Positions 57,291-64,000 of a DNA stretch of 64,000 nt are shown here, one piece after another. Every line of letters starts with the position of its first letter. Positions within the stretch are counted from its first letter, which is position 1. The notes under the pieces were generated by a model. The model saw only the letters and a program-made list of their open reading frames with translations, searched no databases and was not told the origin of the DNA. The position numbers were made by a program, and so were the translations under genes. Source of the DNA: Rhipidocladum racemiflorum (lineage: Eukaryota > Streptophyta > Magnoliopsida > Poales > Poaceae); contig CM070577.1 in the NCBI GenBank assembly GCA_036346355.1, forward strand, positions 13,081,666-13,145,665, written 5' to 3'.

Positions 57291-58450
57291 GGGAATTGAT
57301 ATGGTCCATATATCCGATGCATCAGATGCCCAACCCACTAACACACTTCTTTCTCTTCCAATCTTCTTCTTCCCCAACACCTCCTCACTTATACCCTAAC
57401 TCCTCGCTAGCTCCTCTCCCTCCATCCTATCTGGCGGCTCAAATTAGCCGAAGTCCCACCCCAGTCCCATGGAACCTCCCCTCCTTCACCTCTTCCATAT
57501 GGCTACGAAGAGCACCGACCAAGCTGTTGCATGTGTGGTCCTTTCATACTAGAGGTCTCTCCTTTTCGAGGAGTGATCGAAACCCACTGGATTTGATGTT
57601 GTGCCATGACAAGAGCCCGCCGGATCTAGAGGAGATGGGGTGTAGACAATGAGTAGAAGATGCGTCGATTGAGGGTGCTATAGGCCGCATCTGTGCCATC
57701 TGCTCACCGGTGATAGATTCGATCAGGTTGGGGGATGGGATGGTAGTGTAGGCTAGCCTCATCCCTTTTCTCCTCTATGCTTATCGCAAAATAATGACGC
57801 AGGTAAATCGAGTTTGTTGCAACAATTATTTTCAAATGTTACAACACGAAACATCAAATATCGTAGAATTTTTAATTTTATTCTTTGTTGTTGCAACAAG
57901 TTTTAATTTTTGTTGCAATAGGTCCTTGTATTTGTTGCACATTTTTGTTCTTGATTTCGTGTTTGTTGCATTTGAACGAAGATTTGCTGCAAACTTAGGA
58001 ACTAATTGTTGTGCTTATGAGAACTTTTTGTTGCACCGAATCTCATCATCATCCATTCACTCACTAGGCCTACACCTTCCAATCCCCATTTTTATCCTCC
58101 CAGCATCTCCCTCTTCGGTGGATCGTCCCTGACGATTGGAGGTAGCACGTCATCGCAACCATGCTCCTCTCACTCTTCCCTCCATAGATCAGCAAGGATA
58201 GAGTGTTGCAGCAACCAGCGGCCGGAGGAGCGAGGCTTTTGGTGGGTGCATTTTTGTTTTGTTGATTTTTTGTTTTGTATTTGTTGCATAGGGAGCAAAG
58301 GTATTGTTGTAAACTTAAGAACTAATTGTTGTACTTTTTAGATTTTTTTTTTGCACCAGATAGAATTGCTAAGTTCGATGTTTTTAGTGAGATTCAATGG
58401 TTGGGAGGAGCATACGATGAAAACGCTTTCATCGTACGTCCGACCCTAGT
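57291..58450. repeat. repeat-like block with many 'ttgttgca' motifs
   Basis: Between 57815 and 58340 the motifs ttgttgca or tgttgcaac recur about a dozen times. The CT-rich part 57340-57480 could be a leader or UTR-like text. No terminal repeats found. The class is unknown. Confidence 0.4.
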
Positions 58451-60195
58451 AGCTCTTAGAATGAATATGTAGGACTAGGATTGTATATCGTTGTGTCATT
58501 AATGCAAGCCATAAAATATTATTAAGAAGTGGTTTTTTAACATGGAATATTGCAAGTGGTTTTCTAACATAGAATATTGCAGAGTATTTATTTTGTGCAA
58601 ATGTATGAGGCATACAAGTAAATTTACAGTAGCCAAATGTTGAGTGTTGTCTACATTAATAGACTAAGTAAAAATGTCAACTTACCATTACCACCACTCG
58701 AACTTTCAAATTTGAGGGAAAATGACCTTTCAAATTGGAAAAATGGATTCTCAAACAGGAAACATTGGAATTTTCAAACAATGACTGCGCCACAAGTACA
58801 AAAACACTTTAGAAAGATCTGGCAAAGAGATTGTGCGATCCAACGGCTCCCATCGATTCCGCGTGTGAAGGGAAGGCATTTGCGAGTGCCCGCTAAATTA
58901 CAGTCCAGCAGATATCCACGTATTAGCGATTTTGAAATATTATAATGTGTTTTTACACGTGTTAGCGATTTTGAAATATTATAATGAGTTTTTATAAAAA
59001 TGCTCTTACACTTTATACCATACGGGTTTTTTCAGATAGCGCATTTAATTACCAATCTACTCCTATGTACGTAACGAATACTGGCATCTCCCGGTGCACT
59101 TGGCAGAGCATAGCTACAATAATGCTCTCTTTTTTGTTTTTCTTGCGGCCGGGAAAGCAGGTTGGCGATTGGGTGAGCGAGGGTGCAAACGAGCGGGGCC
59201 AATGGGATGCATCTGATCTGAGGTCGTTAGTGGGCATTTGGACATATCGTATGTCATCAGTGCGTATAAAAATGCTTTTGGTGCTGCTCTGCTCCCAAAT
59301 CATGCATACACTATACTAGATAGGGACCCACGCTACGTTGCGTCCTGAGAATTTTGATAGAGTATCTAGGCAAAATCAATCTCCATGGTGGATGATATTT
59401 TTCTTTTGATGAAACCTAAAATATTTATAAAAAAAACCAAAATAATCATAATTTTAGAATTTGCGAGGCTCTTCGTAGAAACAGTGAACATAATAAGATT
59501 TTAGAAAATTTATGGATTTTTTTATGAAAACGGGGGTGTAGGATCCGGAAGGAATTTTTGGAACAACGAGTTTTTTTTTTCAAATGGGACACAAAACCAG
59601 TGACGTGACTCGGCCAGCAGCCATGAATTCCTGCGGCTTTAGATAGCGGTAGTATTCGCACCCAAATACCGCTTTATCTTTTTTTGTGATCCCAAATAGT
59701 ACTGCTTATCTAAATCACAATCACCTCGGCAAGATTTTCTCCGTGATGATGCTTGCTTGCATGACACACACGCGTACTTGGTTAGAAGGTTACAATGCTA
59801 CTGGCTGTTTCCTCTGCGACGAGCGGCGCCAAACAAACCGGCCACTTTTAATCAATAGAAGAACACGGCTAAACATGATTACACGAGGTAACAAAAGAAG
59901 AAGAAGAAAATATATGTTCCATTTCTAAAATGCCGGGCCAACACCGGGAGCGCAGCAACAACATCCATAAAGGTTCTGCTTGCCTAAGCATAGAAAGCGA
60001 AACGCGGCATCCATTCTGCAAAAGGGCCAAAAAAAAAATAAAAAAAAAATCGGTACGTACATCGAAATGGGTGGAAATCGTGTTGAGTTGATAATTAGAT
60101 GGGCACAGCTCTACCGGCAGTTTACTTTTACCTACAGTTGCGACTTTGCAACGAAACATGAATCCAGCGAGGCAGCGATGATCCACAGCTACTAA
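58451..60195. other. intergenic, one short direct repeat
   Basis: A ~36-bp direct repeat (attagcgattttgaaatatt with ataatg) lies at 58922-58985. T-rich text near 59570. No gene recognised. Confidence 0.35.
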
Positions 60196-61620
60196 GCAGG
60201 GTTAACAGTACCGATTTAGGCTAAAAATCGAATATTCGGTGGTACCAGTTTTTCGCGAAAAATCAAGCGAAAATTGTCTAAAATCGAATGGTTTGCAAAG
60301 TTAAACCCGACGGTCAAACCAAGCCGAAAGAATTCAAAAACTGGTCGGTTTGCTTCGTTTATCAAGCAGTTTGTACGGTTTATCGAACGGTTTTTAAGAA
60401 AAACTGTGAAAACCGGTGACATAATGAAAAACGGAAAAAAAAAAATACAAGAAAAATGAGAAAATTTGCAAAAAAAAAAAATAAGTAGAAAAATAGCAAA
60501 ACTATGAAAAAGTATGGAAAAACGGCATGACCTTTGCTGTATTTTAGACAATGTGAAGTTGTAAAGTAGAAATTTAGCAATAATATATCAACAAATAATA
60601 TTTCATTTCAATACTGTTGATAACTCAATCCAACAAGTCCACATTTCAATAACATTCATTTCAATACCATAACTTGGTTGTACATGGTAGATATTATAAC
60701 TTAGTTCTATTAGATGGATGCCAAATCTTTTCCTTTATCTCGATTAATAAAAATTGTTTTGTAGTTTATAATTAATACAGGTAATAGATATTGTTATGAA
60801 TTTTAATATTTTTGCAATTTAGCATTTTAATATTTTAATATGGACTTTTTCTTTTAATCTAAACTTTTATAACTCAAGTATTTTTTTTATTCTGAATTTT
60901 AGTTAATTTGGCTTATAATTGACATGACTCTTTATTTTATCAAGTAATTTTTATTTAATTATTATTAAAAAAATTAGTTTTTTATAGGTTTACTTTGGAA
61001 ATAGTATGGAAGTCAATTTGCTAATTTTTCTTAATTATATATTCTAAATTTTATAATTTAGATTGTACTTGATATTGACTCTTTCTTTTAATGTAAGCCA
61101 TTATAACTCAGATTTTTTATTCTAAAATTTAGTTAATAAAATGAATTACATCAATGAATGCTACAAATAAAAATTCCAATATTTCTACAATATCATGCGT
61201 GAGGATGACCGGTGGCGGGCAAATCTGGACGGAGACGCTAGTGACCGCGAGAGCTCAGTGTGAGGAGTGTCGAAAGTGCAATGAATATGTCCGAAGTTTT
61301 ATAGAATGAGGTGTATACGTGTGAACTTTAAGCTTTAAGTGGGCTGGATTAGATCTAATGGATCCGGTACTTTTTTATATATTTTTTACCCTATTCAATT
61401 ATATAAATTCGGTTTCACATAAAAATATCTCAAAATTTTGGTTTTTCAAATCATTTTGATGTCAGACGTCATAAATCTATTAATACTGATTTTAAGATAA
61501 CTCACGGCAAAGTTTTGTAAATTTTTTAAATTAAATCGATTTACCGATCAGTTTTTATTATCGTCATTAAGAACGGTTTTTGCAAAATTAGTCGGCGTAG
61601 TGAAGTTGGCAACGCTAATG
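60196..61620. repeat. possible decayed DNA element, AT-rich
   Basis: The left end cagggttaacagtaccgatt and the reverse complement of the right end tagcgttgccaacttc resemble each other only loosely. Both ends are rich in accgatt or cggttt motifs and the centre (60540-61180) is very AT-rich. This shape is like non-autonomous hAT families, but a duplication could not be shown. Confidence 0.35.
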
Positions 61621-62436
61621 CTGCAGTGTTAGTGTGCCGGATCAGATCTCGAGAGAATCTATACAATCCAACAGGTTACATTGGGTGCACCTGGACGACA
61701 TGGTGGTCCACCCCCCCCCCCCTCTGTCGCTTCAGCTGCGCCGTGACACAACAACCGCTACAACCGGAAGCTCTTCTACGCATCATTGATATAAAGTTAG
61801 TAAATTTTACTATCTTCGTTCACATCGTTAATTGTAATATATCTATAAAATCCAAATGTAATAATATAAAAAAATTTGAAGACAAATCTACATATATAAT
61901 TTTTATTTATCTAATTTAAATATTTAAAAAGATGTTGACGGTTAACGTTTGAGAAGTTTGCCTATGTCTATATCCAAAACATAACTATTTGTAGAGGAGG
62001 GAGTAAGGCATAAATCAAAAGTAGATTCCGATTAGTTATCTTTTTACTTACTTTAAAATTTACAAAATTTATATGGAAAAAGGTATATTAGTATAATGTA
62101 TAGAAGCACTACCGTACGACTGTATTCTTCACTTCCACCACCAACTCCTCCGTGCTGTATACCTTCACACCTCGACGATAGCCGGGGCCGCACGCAGCTC
62201 GGGTAAGCTTGAAACGTCAGTGCGAGGCAAAAATATCGTACTACGTGAGAAGGATTCGCATCATTTTTTTCTTTGGTTCGGGTTTTAATCATCAAGCTAA
62301 AGCAACATTGGACGAGCTAATTAGTCTTGGGTCGCCAGTGACCAAACTGAAACCGGACAGCCACTTGCAGTGTGTAAAGCGAACACGGTACCAGCAGGCA
62401 AATTTCGTACTCCATCTTAACTGTGCTTAACGAGTA
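61621..62436. other. intergenic, no feature supported
   Basis: Contains a run of 13 C at about 61711. No coding similarity. Confidence 0.3.
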
Positions 62437-62444
62437 TTAATATT

Positions 62445-62626
62445 GAGAATGGCTAAGTAACACTCGAGTGTTTTTTTAGTTTGTGAGCACTCAACTTGAG
62501 GGTCTATAAAGAGAAGGGTGGTGGAGAGAAATGGCAAATTGATTGCATCAATGGATCTAGATCCAAAAGCTACAAATTTGAGTACTCACAAACCAAAAAA
62601 ACACTCAGGTGCTCCCTAGTCACCCA
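62445..62626. mobile_element. short MITE, 182 bp, 8-bp duplication
   Basis: Flanked by ttaatatt on both sides (62437-62444, 62627-62634). Long inverted arms: left cgagtgtttttttagtttgt, right (reverse complement) tgagtgtttttttggtttgt. The 8-bp duplication suggests hAT-type mobilisation. Confidence 0.8.
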
Positions 62627-62865
62627 TTAATATTTCGTATAAGGAACTCTTGTTTAGAAGAGGTAAAAAGGCTTACACCAAGTAGCACTGTGGCAGAAAA
62701 CGATAATGCGAGGGGTTTAGCTATAGCTTGAGTTTTGGACTTTCTTCTCATTATATCTCATTTTTGGATCTTTTTTCCTCTCATACTATCGTACCGTGGT
62801 TCTTCCATCGCAGCCTTTATCTTTCTTGAAAGTATCTCTTCGCTCTGTTATCGCTGTGATGCTTT

Positions 62866-63420
62866 TTTTGTTTCTTCTAGAAAACCTCGAAGTCCCAATC
62901 GTAGTTCATCTGTCTTTCGGCCTCGTTTGGCAACTTTGAATCGGACCGTTTCTAATAAAATCTGGAAAACCCTAGCCAAACGGGTTAAAGCTCGGAACAA
63001 TTCTCCTCGGAACGTTTCTTTTTTTTTCCACGCTGGGGTCGAATTGCCCTCAACCACATTCCACCCCGATTCACAGAATCCAGATAGCTAGCCAAATAGT
63101 TTCCAGATAGTGATTCTGATTCTACCTAAAACGTTTCTATCAAGAATCTGAAATCGTTTCCGTTTTTACTAAAATCTAAAACTGTACCAAACAGAGCCTT
63201 GAGAGCTTCCAAATTTTGCATGGTCCAAATGGTCGCTGGTTCGGTGAATCTGGAATACGTGAAGCAACTGGCCCATTTTTCTTCTAGAAAACGCCGAAGT
63301 CCTAATCATACTCGTAGTTCATCTCTCTTTCAGAGCTTCCAAATTTTGCATGGTCCTAATGGTCAGTGGTCACTGGTTCGGTGAATCTGGAATACGTCAA
63401 GTAACTGGCCCATTTTTCTT
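62866..63420. repeat. tandem duplication with one unit interrupted by a MITE
   Basis: Unit landmarks are ttcttctagaaaac, gtagttcatct, ctttcagagcttccaaattt, tgcatggtcc and gtgaatctggaatacgt. The second copy shows ctttcagagcttcc joined; in the first copy about 281 bp (62921-63201, starting ggcctcgtttggc and ending accaaacagagcc) sit between ctttc and agagcttcc. Repeat period is 131 bp (63201 to 63332). Confidence 0.75.
62921..63201. mobile_element. MITE inserted in one unit of a duplication
   Basis: Ends ggcctcgtttggc and gtaccaaacagagcc are imperfect inverted repeats of the common ggcctgtttgg type. The empty site is preserved in the neighbouring unit. Confidence 0.65.
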
Positions 63421-63650
63421 CTGTTGCTAATTTTTTTGCATTACTGATGATGGCGCACGCAAGGAAAATAGCTGACCCAATCATACTGAATATCTGAATA
63501 CTGATGGAGGCTATTAATCCATGGATGCATCCATGCCGTGATGCAATGCACCTCTGGTTTTAATATCCTGTAAAATCCTAGGGGAAATAGGTTAGATAGA
63601 CTTGCAGAGAGATATTGTAGATAAATATAATCTTCTGAAAGCATCATTAA

Positions 63651-63958
63651 GGATCTGTTTGTTTCAGCTAGATATTGTAGAAAACAGTTTTTAAAATCTA
63701 AAAGGTCAGACAACTTTCAATCTGGATTGTAACAAACTGAAGGCCAGATTATAGCAATCCCACAATCCACTTTAGAGGAGCTTTCCTTTTTTTTTTTTTT
63801 TTGTGCAAAAGACCACAATGTCCATTGTAGAAAACAGCAATCCAAACACACTATAATCTGAGTTGCCAAATAGCCATTAGCTTTCTAAACCTCTAGCTTT
63901 TAACAATCTAGATTTTAAAAACTGTTTTCTATAATCTTCGGCTGAAACAAATAAACCC
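63651..63958. mobile_element. Tourist-like MITE, 308 bp
   Basis: Left arm ggatctgtttgtttcagcta and right arm (reverse complement) gggtttatttgtttcagccg are followed on both sides by long complementary text (gtagaaaacagtttttaaaa). 3-bp duplication taa at 63648-63650 and 63959-63961. A 22-T-rich run is near 63787. Confidence 0.85.
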
Positions 63959-64000
63959 TAAAAAAAAGCTATTTTCTATTGGGAAACTGAGAAGACAAGA

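Overview
This window is nuclear DNA from a grass. The evidence is one intact three-exon jasmonate-receptor gene of the COI1 family with strong similarity to cereal homologues, dense nested Ty1/copia and Ty3/gypsy retrotransposons of grass type, a SMART-like TRIM, Ac/Ds-like hAT elements and Tourist-like MITEs, and intron-containing gene fragments. The species cannot be fixed from the sequence alone. Only one gene looks functional: COI1 on the minus strand at 53193-55891, predicted at 588 aa. Almost everything else is transposon sequence or gene debris.

Layout. 1-5981 is the internal region and 3' LTR of a decayed Angela/Tork-like copia element, which runs off the left edge. 5982-7514 is a plus-strand gypsy LTR part. 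7515-11480 holds weak exon-like scraps, a second gypsy LTR remnant and a copia tail. 11508-12645 is a clean solo LTR. 12650-17700 carries a fragment of an unrecognised gene, a MITE, a broken GH3 glycosidase and an LTR scrap. 18010-34010 is a ~265-bp tandem repeat array split open by an hAT element, an 11-kb gypsy element (19349-30383, 5-bp target duplication), a short repeat element and a related solo LTR (31174-33708). 34010-38950 is mostly unexplained, with GC-rich repeats and a tandem TRIM (36296-36790). 38990-45875 holds a dead Mutator-type transposase and a SIRE/Maximus-like copia tail with its own hAT insertion. 45876-52560 holds short tandem repeats, gypsy LTR and pol remnants and a 949-bp hAT element. 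53193-55891 is COI1. 56000-64000 is MITE-rich intergenic DNA.

Most interesting observation. The long gypsy LTRs contain what looks like a complete, spliced transcription unit: a TATA box, a splice donor 53-54 nt further on, an internal acidic exon, an intron of about 1.2 kb that begins with GC rather than GT, and a terminal exon ending in a stop. Both introns interrupt the frame in phase 1. The pattern recurs in both LTRs of the 11-kb element, in a diverged solo LTR and, less completely, in other LTR remnants. No AUG is visible in the frame, so its role is open.

COI1 itself shows two possible departures from its relatives: a splice acceptor that appears displaced by 3 nt, and a shortened loop before the C-terminal segment.
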